Source of the DNA: Singulisphaera sp045290345
GTDB taxonomy: Bacteria; Planctomycetota; Planctomycetia; Isosphaerales; Isosphaeraceae
Assembly: GCF_045290345.1 (NCBI RefSeq)
Contig: NZ_CP155447.1
Location: 9,176,001-9,240,000 of the forward strand
Direction of reading: 5' to 3'
DNA length: 64,000 nucleotides
Shown: piece by piece, positions 1-8,610 of the stretch
How positions within the stretch are numbered: the stretch's first letter is position 1
Layout: the number at the start of each line of letters is the position of its first letter
Translations under genes and position numbers: made by a program
Notes under the pieces: generated by a model
Database searches by the model: none
Seen by the model: only the letters and a program-made list of their open reading frames with translations
Told to the model about the DNA's origin: nothing

Positions 1-165
1 GATCCGTCGAAGGCGAGCTACGTGGGAAACCAGGCGGTCGGCCGATTTCTCAAGGAACGCCTCTTCGGGCCTGGCCGCTCGCTGACTTGGGATGACCTGA
101 CGCGCCATGTGACCGGTCAGAGCCTGAACCCAAAGTCATTTGCCCTCGATTTCCAGAGCCATTGA
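1..165 (+). CDS. C-terminal end of a protein, possibly a zinc metallopeptidase (partial)
   Basis: Frame 1 is open from the window edge to a TGA at 163-165 and gives 54 residues. The tail (GNQAVGRFLKERLF, then TWDDLTRHVTGQSLNPKSFA) resembles the C-termini of M2/M3/M32-type gluzincin peptidases, which end in a helix followed by an 'ATG-x-PL-x-P' style segment. The catalytic HExxH would lie upstream of the window, so the family is a guess from the tail only. It is 30 bp upstream of the GTPase pair and could be co-transcribed with it. Confidence 0.4.
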   Translation, partial: DPSKASYVGNQAVGRFLKERLFGPGRSLTWDDLTRHVTGQSLNPKSFALDFQSH

Positions 166-195
166 ACGGGTAGGGTCAGGGAGCGACACGTTCGA

Positions 196-2055
196 ATGGG
201 CGACGAGATAAGGGTGACCGATCCCATTGCCGCGTGTGACCGGCTGATCGCGGTACTCGAACGCGCGATTCCGTTGAGCTCAAAGGGCCGTTGGGCATCG
301 GACGATGCGATCCATGCGCCGATCCTCCCGTTTGCGATCGCTCAGCTTCGAATGCGCGTTCGTCCCGCCTTCCAACCGGGATGGATCGAGACAGACCCGG
401 TCCATGTCACTCTCTTCGGAGGGACCAATACTGGGAAATCAACAGTTGTTAATTTGATTGTGGGCCAAGCCGCGGCGGGCATGGGTGTTCGCGCTCGCTG
501 TAGCCAGCACCCCGAGGCCTATCGCCTCTCCGCGCTCGGTGATCGCTGGCTCGAAGGAAGCTCCACGCGATTCCAGGGATATCGACGTTATCACGGCGAA
601 CACCCTCCACGCCAAACCGACCTGGAATTGCGACGCGATGGCTATCGGCGAGCCCTCGCCATTTTCGAGATCGATCGCCTGTCCGGTGCTCAGCTCGCGC
701 CAATGGCCGCCTCGACTGCGATCGTCTGGGACGCGCCCGACTTCTCAACCGAACAATCGGGATATTACCTCGGCACGATCCTCGACCTCCTGGCACTTGC
801 CGACCTTGTCGTGATGACGGTGACCGACGAGTGCTATGCCGATGACCGAGGAACTTCACTTCTGAAGATGGTCGGCGATTCCGGTGTCGCCACACTCGTC
901 GTGGCGAATAAGTTGCCCGAGAACCCCACACTCCTCGAAGACGTAGGCCGGACGCTCGGCACTGCCGGAGGCAGCCAGGCTCCTGTCTTGCGGTTGCCCG
1001 AAGTCTCCGGTACTTCCCCAATCGATCGCTTGGAGCGGCTCCTGCGCCGCGACGAGGCGAGCGTAATCCGCGAGTCGGTCCAGCGCGAGGCGGTATCGGA
1101 ACCCGCAATCAAGCGACGATCATTGATGGGTTCGATCGGATTTCTCGAGCGTCGCCTCGATGAGTTCCTGGGGCCGCTCACCCATGAAGTGAGCGCATCG
1201 GCCGCTTGGCAAGCAACCATTCACCGGCTGACCCGCGAATCGATTCTGGACCCCTACCGCCAAGATTATCTCGAAGGGGTTCGCTATGGAGAGTTGAACC
1301 GCACGCTTCTCCATCTCATGGAATTACTCCAGGTCCCTCTCATCGGCCCGATCCTGGAACTGACCGGCCGGGTGGTCAGAATGCCCGTGAAACTCGCCGG
1401 GCGAGGATTCCGAAGTCTGCTTGGGCATCGTACCAATGAACCCAAGCCTCCGCCTGAGCAGGAAATCCTCCAGGACCTGATCCCGCACTGGCTCGCCGCG
1501 ATCAAGGCCGAGGCCCAGGTTCTCGCGCGTTCGGAAAATCGTGAGGAATGGACCGCGATCGTCTTGGAACTTGAGAGTGAACGATTTCGGACCGAATTGC
1601 TGGCCCCATTTGATCGGGCTTTCGAGGTTTATCGAGAGCGGATGGAACGCGTGGTAAGGCGACGCGCAGAGGACCTTCACGAGCGGCTTCGCGAGACCCC
1701 CAAGAAACTGGCCACGATGCGCGGGGCGAACCTCATGGTGAGCGCAAGCTCGGTCGCTCTGGTGATCAAGACCGCGGGCCTTGATTGGTCCGACGCCGTT
1801 CTGGGGCCGGTGGTTGCCGGAGTCTGGCAAAATCTGCTCGAGTGGGGGTTGGGTCGCTACCTGGAGACGCTCCGTTCCGAATTGAAGGACATCCAATTGC
1901 AGGCCATGCGCCAGCTCGTTGAAGTTCATCTGGAGCAGCCGGTTCGTAACCTCTTCCCCGGCGCCGTGAGCGCGGGCGAACTCGATGCGGCACGCGCCGA
2001 CTTCGCCTCGATCAAGGCCGAGGCGACACGGATCGCGGAAGGGGGCCGACCGTGA
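196..2055 (+). CDS. Dynamin-like P-loop GTPase (first of tandem pair)
   Basis: 619 residues. A Walker A motif GGTNTGKST is at about 75-83 and a G3-like WDAPDF at 178-183. The G4 position reads NKLP at 238-241, so the Asp that normally reads guanine is replaced by Pro. After the G domain come about 370 residues rich in helix, with hydrophobic stretches near 375-410 and 508-548, as in membrane-associating dynamin/YfjP-like GTPases. The ATG at 196 starts the reading frame; its stop overlaps the GTG start of the next gene by 4 bp, so the two are translationally coupled. It is inferred to form a heteromeric partner of the downstream GTPase. The cellular role is unknown, and nucleotide specificity is uncertain because of the NKLP change. 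Confidence 0.8.
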   Translation: MGDEIRVTDPIAACDRLIAVLERAIPLSSKGRWASDDAIHAPILPFAIAQLRMRVRPAFQPGWIETDPVHVTLFGGTNTGKSTVVNLIVGQAAAGMGVRARCSQHPEAYRLSALGDRWLEGSSTRFQGYRRYHGEHPPRQTDLELRRDGYRRALAIFEIDRLSGAQLAPMAASTAIVWDAPDFSTEQSGYYLGTILDLLALADLVVMTVTDECYADDRGTSLLKMVGDSGVATLVVANKLPENPTLLEDVGRTLGTAGGSQAPVLRLPEVSGTSPIDRLERLLRRDEASVIRESVQREAVSEPAIKRRSLMGSIGFLERRLDEFLGPLTHEVSASAAWQATIHRLTRESILDPYRQDYLEGVRYGELNRTLLHLMELLQVPLIGPILELTGRVVRMPVKLAGRGFRSLLGHRTNEPKPPPEQEILQDLIPHWLAAIKAEAQVLARSENREEWTAIVLELESERFRTELLAPFDRAFEVYRERMERVVRRRAEDLHERLRETPKKLATMRGANLMVSASSVALVIKTAGLDWSDAVLGPVVAGVWQNLLEWGLGRYLETLRSELKDIQLQAMRQLVEVHLEQPVRNLFPGAVSAGELDAARADFASIKAEATRIAEGGRP

Positions 2056-3764
2056 ATGACGAGCTCACGAAACGGTCGATCAATAGCGCGCTCGAGCGGC
2101 TCGCCGAGCGGATCCAGTCGCCTCGAGCGCTCATCATCCGCCCTTACGAGCAGGCGCTCATCGAGTCGTTCATCGAGCGGGCGCGTGGCCAATGGCTCGG
2201 GCCCTCCGAGCCCGTTCTGACCGTCGCACTCGCCGGGGGGACGGGAGCCGGCAAGAGCACACTCATCAATGCGATGGCCGGTACCGTGATTGCCGAGGCG
2301 AGTGAGATTCGCCCCACGACCCGACAGCTTCAGGCCTATCACCACCTGGAAGATTCGCTCGGCTCGCTGACTGAAGATCTGGCCAGCAAAGCGACGTTCG
2401 TCGCACACGACCGTCCCGAACTCCGCCACAAGATGCTCGTCGACACCCCTGACCTCGATAGCTTCATGGTCCAGCATCGCGCCACGACCAAGTCGCTCCT
2501 CAAACGGTCCGGCCTTGTCCTCTACGTTTTCAGCCCGGAACGCTACCTGGAAGAGCGGACCTGGTCGATCCTGCGAACCGAAACCGAGTTCAGCGCGTCC
2601 GCGGCGATCCTCAACAAGGTCGATCGGATCGGTTCTCCCGAAGAACTCGAGCAGATTACCGAAGACCTCCGTGCCCATTTCGCCGCGGTGGGGCATGCGG
2701 ATATCCGGATCTTTCGCCTCTGTGCCCGTGCCCACGTGCCTGATTCCTCGGGCGTTCTCCCGAACCTCGCGCCCGAGGTCGATGATATGGTCGCGCTCCG
2801 CGCCTATCTCGAACGCGAACTTCACGGCAGCGAGATTGCTCGACTCTTGCGTCGACAACGCGAAGCCGTGATCTCTCACCTTCAGGTCGAAATCGAACGG
2901 ATCGCTCCCGCCTCTTTTTCCGATAAGCTAGAAGTGGTCGCGCGGCTCGCGACAACACGTGCCGGAGAAGCAGGGACGCGGCTCGCCGCAACGATCGCCG
3001 AACCTTTGGCGGCCGTCGAGGCGGAGCTCGTCCCCCTCTTGATCATCCGCCGGCACGAGCGTTTCTGGGGGCCGTTCCGATTCTGGCTGGCCCTCTGCGA
3101 CTTCGTCAGTTTTGGTCTGACCAACCTGGTCCGTCGTTCGATCAGCCGGCGTCAGACCGATCGGCCAGGTCTGATTGAGTCCACTCTCGATCGAGTCGCT
3201 AGAGGTCCTGTTGAGGTCGTCCTGCGTTCACAAGCACGAGATATTCAAGATCTCCTTTATGCGAATGGCCTTCCGATTGAACGCTGGCGTGAACTGACGG
3301 TGAACGTCGACGGAGCCGGACAGATTGCGGCAATCTCCCAGGAGATCGAAGCCGGTTTCGAACTGGCCGCGGTCCGGCTCTCCGAACAGGGCCGATCGAT
3401 CATCTGGTTCGCGAGTAGCCTGGGTGGGATCGTCCCATCGGCATTCGTTGTGATCGGACTTTTTGTCATGACCCGAGACCTCTTTTCGGGAAGCTATGCA
3501 GGGCTCACGCTCCTCTGGCACCTGCTCGCCATGATGATCCTCTTTTTCCTCGCGCTCCAGGGTTTGGTCGCCGTGCTCTTACCCGGTGGCACCCGATGGT
3601 TTGGTCCGTCGCTCGGACCTCAGTCCGTCTCGCGAGTGATCTCCCGGACCGTGGACCTCTGGGTCGACGCCTACCGCACCGACCTGAACTCAGATCTTGC
3701 CGAGCTTCGCGAGCCCCTGGTCGTCCTTCAGAATGCAGGGCACGCCGAGGCGGAGTCGGTTTGA
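2052..3764 (+). CDS. Dynamin-like membrane GTPase (second of tandem pair)
   Basis: 570 residues from a GTG start that overlaps the upstream stop (GTGA). It has a complete G domain: GGTGAGKST at 62-70, a possible G2 Thr in RPTT at 87-90, DTPDLDS at 131-137 and NKVD at 188-191. A helical stalk-like region follows, then two strong transmembrane segments at about 450-472 and 484-511, and a short C-terminal tail. The architecture matches bacterial dynamin-like or YcjX/YfjP-type GTPases that act at the cytoplasmic membrane. Unlike its partner it keeps a canonical G4 motif, so the pair may consist of one canonical and one divergent subunit. Function is inferred from architecture only. Confidence 0.85.
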   Translation: MNDELTKRSINSALERLAERIQSPRALIIRPYEQALIESFIERARGQWLGPSEPVLTVALAGGTGAGKSTLINAMAGTVIAEASEIRPTTRQLQAYHHLEDSLGSLTEDLASKATFVAHDRPELRHKMLVDTPDLDSFMVQHRATTKSLLKRSGLVLYVFSPERYLEERTWSILRTETEFSASAAILNKVDRIGSPEELEQITEDLRAHFAAVGHADIRIFRLCARAHVPDSSGVLPNLAPEVDDMVALRAYLERELHGSEIARLLRRQREAVISHLQVEIERIAPASFSDKLEVVARLATTRAGEAGTRLAATIAEPLAAVEAELVPLLIIRRHERFWGPFRFWLALCDFVSFGLTNLVRRSISRRQTDRPGLIESTLDRVARGPVEVVLRSQARDIQDLLYANGLPIERWRELTVNVDGAGQIAAISQEIEAGFELAAVRLSEQGRSIIWFASSLGGIVPSAFVVIGLFVMTRDLFSGSYAGLTLLWHLLAMMILFFLALQGLVAVLLPGGTRWFGPSLGPQSVSRVISRTVDLWVDAYRTDLNSDLAELREPLVVLQNAGHAEAESV

Positions 3765-3847
3765 GCTGGCCGTTTCGTTTCAGTCGACAAACGGCATGCG
3801 TGCGGTTGCGATCGTCTTCGCGACTCAGTTCATTGCGGAGCTTATCG

Positions 3848-4066
3848 ATGTATCTTGGTCCCATGGAAGTCATCATTGTTGCGTCAACGGGCTTGTTATA
3901 CCTCTGGCCCGTCTGGCGAATCTGTCGGAAGGCCGGATTCCCGGGCGCAATCGGTCTCCTGGCGCTCGTCCCCTTCGCCAACATCGGCTTGCTCCTCTTC
4001 CTTGCGTTTGCGGAGTGGCCAGCCACTCGCCATGCAAAGCCGATCGATCGGGATCCTGATTTCTAG
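3848..4066 (+). CDS. Small two-helix membrane protein
   Basis: 72 residues. The ATG at 3848 is chosen because GGAG lies 7 nt upstream; an in-frame ATG at 3863 is the alternative. Two hydrophobic stretches (about residues 7-22 and 33-53) are separated by a basic loop WRICRKAGFPG, and the C-terminus is short and polar. It resembles the many tiny hydrophobic planctomycete proteins with a 'GFPGAIGLLALVPFANI' type hairpin but has no recognised function. It sits 83 bp after the GTPase pair on the same strand and may be a membrane partner. Confidence 0.6.
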   Translation: MYLGPMEVIIVASTGLLYLWPVWRICRKAGFPGAIGLLALVPFANIGLLLFLAFAEWPATRHAKPIDRDPDF

Positions 4067-4176
4067 CGACTGCTTCGAGGCAGCGATTTCTGTGTCATTT
4101 CTTACGACTTGTTCCCCCTGCCTCACGGAATCAGGGGCACTCGCTGGCGGCCAAGTCCCGCTCTCGCCATAATGAC

Positions 4177-5199
4177 GTGCGTTCGGACCGACAGCCGTTC
4201 CCAATTCGACCCGTGGCATCGCTCATGATCGACCCGGTTCGTCGGACTTCACGCTATCAGTCGCTTCGCACCTCCCGTGTGGTGCTGGGACGAATGGCCC
4301 CCTTGGTTCGTCTTGGGCTCTGGGGGATGGGCGTCTCTGTCTTCCTCGATCAAGTGGGGCCGATGCTCTCCGACGCGCAGTTCACCTGGGGTGAACGACG
4401 GATCATGGGCCTTGTCGCCTTGCTCACTATCGGTGGATTTGGGTTGGGAGGCTGGGTCGCAGGTCGACTCATGAAAGCCTCCGCAGAGTTGATCGACTTA
4501 TTGATCGATGGCGCGGACTCTGCCTGGCGAACCGCTGACCTGATTGAGCTTCGGATGATTCCGACGCTCGGTCGGATCGCCAACGCCCTCGAAAAGTCGG
4601 AACAAGCCGGCCCAGGCAGTGCGAGTGAGCCAAGGCTCACGGCGATACGGAGAGCGATTGCCGACTGCCACTGGGAAGACGCTGAGCGTTTGATTGAATC
4701 ATTGGCCAACGATAAGAGTCAGGTCGCTTCCGAGGCCTCGGCCCTCGGTGACGAACTGTGCCGGGCCCGCGATCGGAAGATCGAGACGCATCGCCAGGAG
4801 ATCGAGGCGGGGCGAGCCGCAAACGATCCCGATCGCGTCATCGACGCCCGCGATGCGCTCACGCTGCATTTGCGAGGCGAGCGGCTCGTTGAACTCGATC
4901 GTCAGTTGGTGCGTTGGCTGGTGACTCTCCTCCAAGGTTGGGTTCGGTCAGGAAGTCGATCCCGGGACGCCGCCATGCTTGCGTCCCGCGTGGCCGAGAC
5001 GTTTGGAGACACGGCCGAAGGGGCCACTCTCCGCGCGGCCTTGCCAAATTTACGGCGAAAAGCCGGCCTGTGTCCCCGTTGCGCTCGCCCATTCCAAGGG
5101 AACGCGGATCTCTGCCCGCGTTGCGTCGTTCAGGGGCCGACGAATGCACCGCTCTCTCCCGCTGGCGCCGGGGGCTCACTTCCGAAGGATCCGACATGA
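4177..5199 (+). CDS. Membrane protein with C-terminal zinc ribbon
   Basis: 340 residues from GTG 4177; ATG 4225 (residue 17) is an equally possible start because neither has a clear ribosome site. Two hydrophobic segments at about 42-60 and 77-98 place the N-terminus in the membrane. The middle is helical and charged. A compact zinc-ribbon pair, CPRC at 299-302 and CPRC at 313-316, is near the C-terminus. Its stop overlaps the ATG of the next gene (ATGA), which also carries a zinc ribbon and a membrane helix. No characterised homologue is recognised. Confidence 0.65.
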   Translation: MRSDRQPFPIRPVASLMIDPVRRTSRYQSLRTSRVVLGRMAPLVRLGLWGMGVSVFLDQVGPMLSDAQFTWGERRIMGLVALLTIGGFGLGGWVAGRLMKASAELIDLLIDGADSAWRTADLIELRMIPTLGRIANALEKSEQAGPGSASEPRLTAIRRAIADCHWEDAERLIESLANDKSQVASEASALGDELCRARDRKIETHRQEIEAGRAANDPDRVIDARDALTLHLRGERLVELDRQLVRWLVTLLQGWVRSGSRSRDAAMLASRVAETFGDTAEGATLRAALPNLRRKAGLCPRCARPFQGNADLCPRCVVQGPTNAPLSPAGAGGSLPKDPT

Positions 5200-6293
5200 G
5201 CATTCGTCTGACCTGCGCGTCCTGCCACGCCACGTTTCTGACCGCCGACGATTCCGTTGGTCGGCGCGTCGCCTGCCCCAAATGTGGGGCCAAGCAAGTG
5301 ACGCCGAAGCCGGTCGCGGCGATACGCTCCGCCGTTACCGAGGAGTCGGTTTTTGTCCCCGCCGCCGAATCGCCCAGCCGTCGTCGACTCCGTCCTGTCT
5401 GGCTTGGCTTGTTCCTCCTCGTCTCCACTCTTGCGGTTGCCATGGTCGTGGCCTGGCCGACGATTCAAGCCTGGTTGCACCCGGTTCCTCCCGATCCGAT
5501 CGAAGTTGTGGCATCAACGTTTCTTCGGTCTTTGACGGAAGAAAAGCCGGAGGAAACCCAGAAGGTTTCGATCGTTGACGAGCCTCCCGCCATTCGCTCG
5601 TTCCAAAACGTGAGGCATGACCCAACCCGAGATCGGCCCTTGAAGGGATCGTTTCGACCGATCGCCCGATTCCACGAACGGCTCAACAAGTCGTTTGAAT
5701 ACAACACGGAAATCGGCCGCTTCCAACCTCGCGACCTGCTTGGCCCGGCCGCGGAAACTCTCGACGCACTCCACGCCGCCAAGGCCGAACAGGTTGAAAC
5801 CGCCAAGAAGATTGCGAGTGGAAGCCCGGACGACCTCTTCGACGCCGCTGAGGCAATGGCCTCGACCTTCGAAAAATTGGCAGAAGGGGCGTTGGCCCCG
5901 AAGAAGTTGATCCCGACCTATAAGCAACTCGTCGAGGATGCCAAGCCCCCCCTGCCCGCTACGGAACGGGAGCTTGCGCTCGATTTTGGCGCGAACCGCG
6001 AAACGTGGGATCAACTCTTGAAGCGTCCGTTCCCCACCTTGAAAGCCGACGGCCCGTACATTCTCGATCGCGCGGAAGTCACGGCCATGATCACGGATCG
6101 GCTGGGCTCATCCGGCGCCCCGCCGACCCCGCTTCACCTCAAGCTGATGCGATTCCGTTTGGAAGGGATTGATACGGGCTGGAAGGTGATTTCCGCCAGG
6201 CGCGAGGGGGAGCCCGAGCCGGTTGCCGAGCCCGCGGAACCCACGCCTTCAACCGAGCCGATCCACCGATCACCGGGCGAATCGGCGCAATAA
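5196..6293 (+). CDS. MJ0042-like zinc-ribbon, single-pass membrane protein
   Basis: 365 residues from ATG 5196, chosen because it overlaps the previous stop and begins directly with the zinc ribbon. Cys pairs at 7/10 and 27/30 form an MJ0042-like knuckle. A proline/arginine linker and one membrane helix at about 69-93 follow, then a soluble domain of about 270 residues with no recognised motif. The topology suggests a cytoplasmic zinc ribbon and an exported C-terminal domain, a common planctomycete arrangement. It ends a co-directional run with the GTPases, so a joint role in the membrane is possible but unproven. Confidence 0.7.
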   Translation: MSIRLTCASCHATFLTADDSVGRRVACPKCGAKQVTPKPVAAIRSAVTEESVFVPAAESPSRRRLRPVWLGLFLLVSTLAVAMVVAWPTIQAWLHPVPPDPIEVVASTFLRSLTEEKPEETQKVSIVDEPPAIRSFQNVRHDPTRDRPLKGSFRPIARFHERLNKSFEYNTEIGRFQPRDLLGPAAETLDALHAAKAEQVETAKKIASGSPDDLFDAAEAMASTFEKLAEGALAPKKLIPTYKQLVEDAKPPLPATERELALDFGANRETWDQLLKRPFPTLKADGPYILDRAEVTAMITDRLGSSGAPPTPLHLKLMRFRLEGIDTGWKVISARREGEPEPVAEPAEPTPSTEPIHRSPGESAQ

Positions 6294-6300
6294 TCAAGCG

Positions 6301-6329
6301 AGGGTGGGCCGGTGTGCCGTGCCCACCCT
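6301..6329. terminator. Hairpin between convergent genes (bidirectional terminator-like)
   Basis: A perfect 9-bp stem, AGGGTGGGC (6301-6309) with GCCCACCCT (6321-6329), and an 11-nt loop lie between the end of the zinc-ribbon gene and the end of htpG, which converge here. No U tract follows on either strand, so it is a stem-only terminator candidate. Confidence 0.5.
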
Positions 6330-6343
6330 GGTATCCACCCGGC

Positions 6344-8218
6344 TCAGAGAATGATCGACGATCGTTTCTGAGCGGCTTCTTCCATAAACGACTGCCCCCG
6401 CGCGACCATGCTCTCAGGCTCGGGAATCGTTCCCTCGAGGAGCATCGCGTTGGCCCAGAGTTGAAGGGCGCAGAGTTTGATGAAGTCGTCGTGTTCCTGG
6501 TTGGAGCTGAGGCTGCTGAGCCGTCGGATCAGGGAGGCAGACGGATTGATTTCCAGAATCCGACTGGCAGGCATGAAGTCTTGATTGGCCATCTTCATGA
6601 GCCGCTGCATCTGGCTGCTCATGCCACCGTCCGCGTTCACCAGGCAGCAAGGGCTATCGGTCAATCGCTTAGATTCTCGGACTTCCTTGACCCGATCTCC
6701 GAGCGCTGCTTTGAACAGCTCGAGCACCCGCTTCGTGCCAACGGGCGGCTCCTCATCCGCTTTCTTCTCGGCCTCCACCTCGGGCAATTCGACGTTTTCG
6801 GAATCGATCGAGGTGAGTGGCCGACCCTCGAAGGTGCGCATCGTCGACATGACGAATTCGTCGATCGGATCGCTCAGGTAGAGGACCTCGATTCCGCGCC
6901 GGCGGAAGATCTCGAGATTGGGACTCGTCTTGATCGACGCCAGACTGGGGCCACCCAGGTAATAGATGGGCTTCTGATCCGCGGCAGCCCTCTTGATGTA
7001 TTCATCAAGCGAGGTCAACTGGGTCCCGTCGGAATGCGACGAGGGGAAGCGGAGCAGCTTGGCGATTCGTTCGCGATTGGCAGGGTCGCTGGCAATCCCC
7101 TCGCGGAGGATCGCGCCGAACTGGCGGTGGAATTCCTCAAAGCCACCGGCCGCTTGATCGGCCATCTGGTTCAGTTTATCGAGGACCCCCTTGACCAGGG
7201 TATTGCGGATCCGGCGGATGACTGTGTTGTCTTGCAACGTCTCTCGCGAGACGTTCAAGGGCAGATCCTCGGAGTCGACGATCCCGTGCAGGAAGCGCAA
7301 ATAGTCGGGAAGGAGCTCACGACAATCGGACTGCACGAGGATTCGCTTGGCGCACAGGCTGACTCCGTGCTCGAGACGACCAAAGCCGAGCAGTTCGATG
7401 TTGCTGGGGGGGCAATAAAGAATCGAGCGGAACTGAAACGGCGAATCGGCCGCAAGGTGGAGGTGCCAGAGCGGCGTTTCATTCGAGTGGTGTGTCAGGT
7501 GCTGGTAGAACTGTAGGTACTGCTCCTCGCTGACCTGGCTCTTGGGCTCAACCCAGATCGGCTTCTGGTCGTTGATCACCTGGTCGCCAAGTCGGATCGG
7601 GTGGGGCACGAAACTCGAGTAGCGGCGAACGATCGACCGGATCCGTGACTCCTCGAGGAAGTCGGCAACATCGTCCTTGAGATGAAGGATCACCTCGGTC
7701 CCGCGTTCCAGCGGTCCCGCGGGAGAGATCCGGAACGTCCCCGTCCCGTCCGACTCCCACTCCCAGCCCTCGCTTTCCTTGAAGCTGCGGGTGCGAACCC
7801 GAACGCGATCGGCAAGCATGAAGGCGGAGTAGAATCCCACCCCGAACTGGCCGATGAGCGAGAGGTCGCCCTTGTTCTGGCTGATCGCATTTTTCAGGAA
7901 TTCGAGCGAACCGCTATGGGCGATCGTGCCCAGGTTCGTCACCAATTCCTCTCGAGTCATTCCGATGCCATTGTCTCGGATCACGAGCTGACGTGGCTCT
8001 TTCTGCCCTTCAATCACGATCTGCAACGGGGCCTCGTCGCGATGAGCCTCCTCGGTCAGAGAGACATACCGCATCTTGTCGAGGGCATCAGAGGCATTGG
8101 AGATCAGCTCACGAACAGCAATCTCTTTGCTCTGATAGAGCGAATGCGCCAGCAAGTGGAGGAGCTGACTGATCTCAGCTTGAAACGAAAATACCTGCGG
8201 TTCCGAAACGGCTGACAT
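6344..8218 (-). CDS. htpG: Molecular chaperone HtpG (Hsp90)
   Basis: 624 residues, the usual HtpG length. The start at 8218 gives MSAVSEPQVFSFQAEISQLL and has GGGGA about 7 nt upstream. The N-terminal GHKL ATPase shows SNASDALDKMRY, DNGIGMT and IGQFGVGFYSAFM; the middle-domain signatures and a C-terminal dimerisation region follow. It is a cytoplasmic ATP-driven chaperone for stress-labile and client proteins. The gene stands alone, with 392 bp of non-coding DNA upstream; no CIRCE element is visible there. Confidence 0.97.
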   Translation of the reverse strand: MSAVSEPQVFSFQAEISQLLHLLAHSLYQSKEIAVRELISNASDALDKMRYVSLTEEAHRDEAPLQIVIEGQKEPRQLVIRDNGIGMTREELVTNLGTIAHSGSLEFLKNAISQNKGDLSLIGQFGVGFYSAFMLADRVRVRTRSFKESEGWEWESDGTGTFRISPAGPLERGTEVILHLKDDVADFLEESRIRSIVRRYSSFVPHPIRLGDQVINDQKPIWVEPKSQVSEEQYLQFYQHLTHHSNETPLWHLHLAADSPFQFRSILYCPPSNIELLGFGRLEHGVSLCAKRILVQSDCRELLPDYLRFLHGIVDSEDLPLNVSRETLQDNTVIRRIRNTLVKGVLDKLNQMADQAAGGFEEFHRQFGAILREGIASDPANRERIAKLLRFPSSHSDGTQLTSLDEYIKRAAADQKPIYYLGGPSLASIKTSPNLEIFRRRGIEVLYLSDPIDEFVMSTMRTFEGRPLTSIDSENVELPEVEAEKKADEEPPVGTKRVLELFKAALGDRVKEVRESKRLTDSPCCLVNADGGMSSQMQRLMKMANQDFMPASRILEINPSASLIRRLSSLSSNQEHDDFIKLCALQLWANAMLLEGTIPEPESMVARGQSFMEEAAQKRSSIIL

Positions 8219-8610
8219 CGAAGGTCCCCATCGAATGAGATCGCGAGTGGAGGCTCGTGAGATCCGAGAGGCACAATTCGTCCTCTCGATTCTGATGATC
8301 CCACCGTAACAGGCAAGGTACGTACCAAGCAATCAATAATTCCGCAACCTTAATTTAGGTAGTGGTTTGCGGAGATTCTGGCCAATCTGGCGCTCGGTAT
8401 CCAGCTGCCAATCGCGATGCAGTACGGAAGTTTTCCTGACACTTTGGCATCGGAACGGTTGCTCCGAACTTCAGAGGCGGTCACGATCGCAAGCTTGAGC
8501 GTGCGGGCATCGCGGCGAGCCGGCCATTCCCTTCGGCGCTGCCTTGATTACCAGTCGACCGGGCGCCAGGCAAAGTGTTGAGATACTCCCGACCACCCTG
8601 ACGCAACCGT
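8219..8610. other. Intergenic region upstream of htpG
   Basis: 392 bp with no credible gene. It should hold the htpG promoter, reading leftwards. A short palindrome GGTACGTACC lies near 8317-8326. I found no CIRCE repeat and no convincing heat-shock promoter. Confidence 0.5.

Noticed and set aside
1926..2879. 317-residue minus-strand frame opposite the second GTPase
   Set aside because: Antisense shadow of a clear GTPase gene in high-GC DNA; no motif or ribosome site.
6314..7516. 400-residue plus-strand frame over htpG
   Set aside because: Complement of the conserved Hsp90 sequence; composition is typical of antisense translation.
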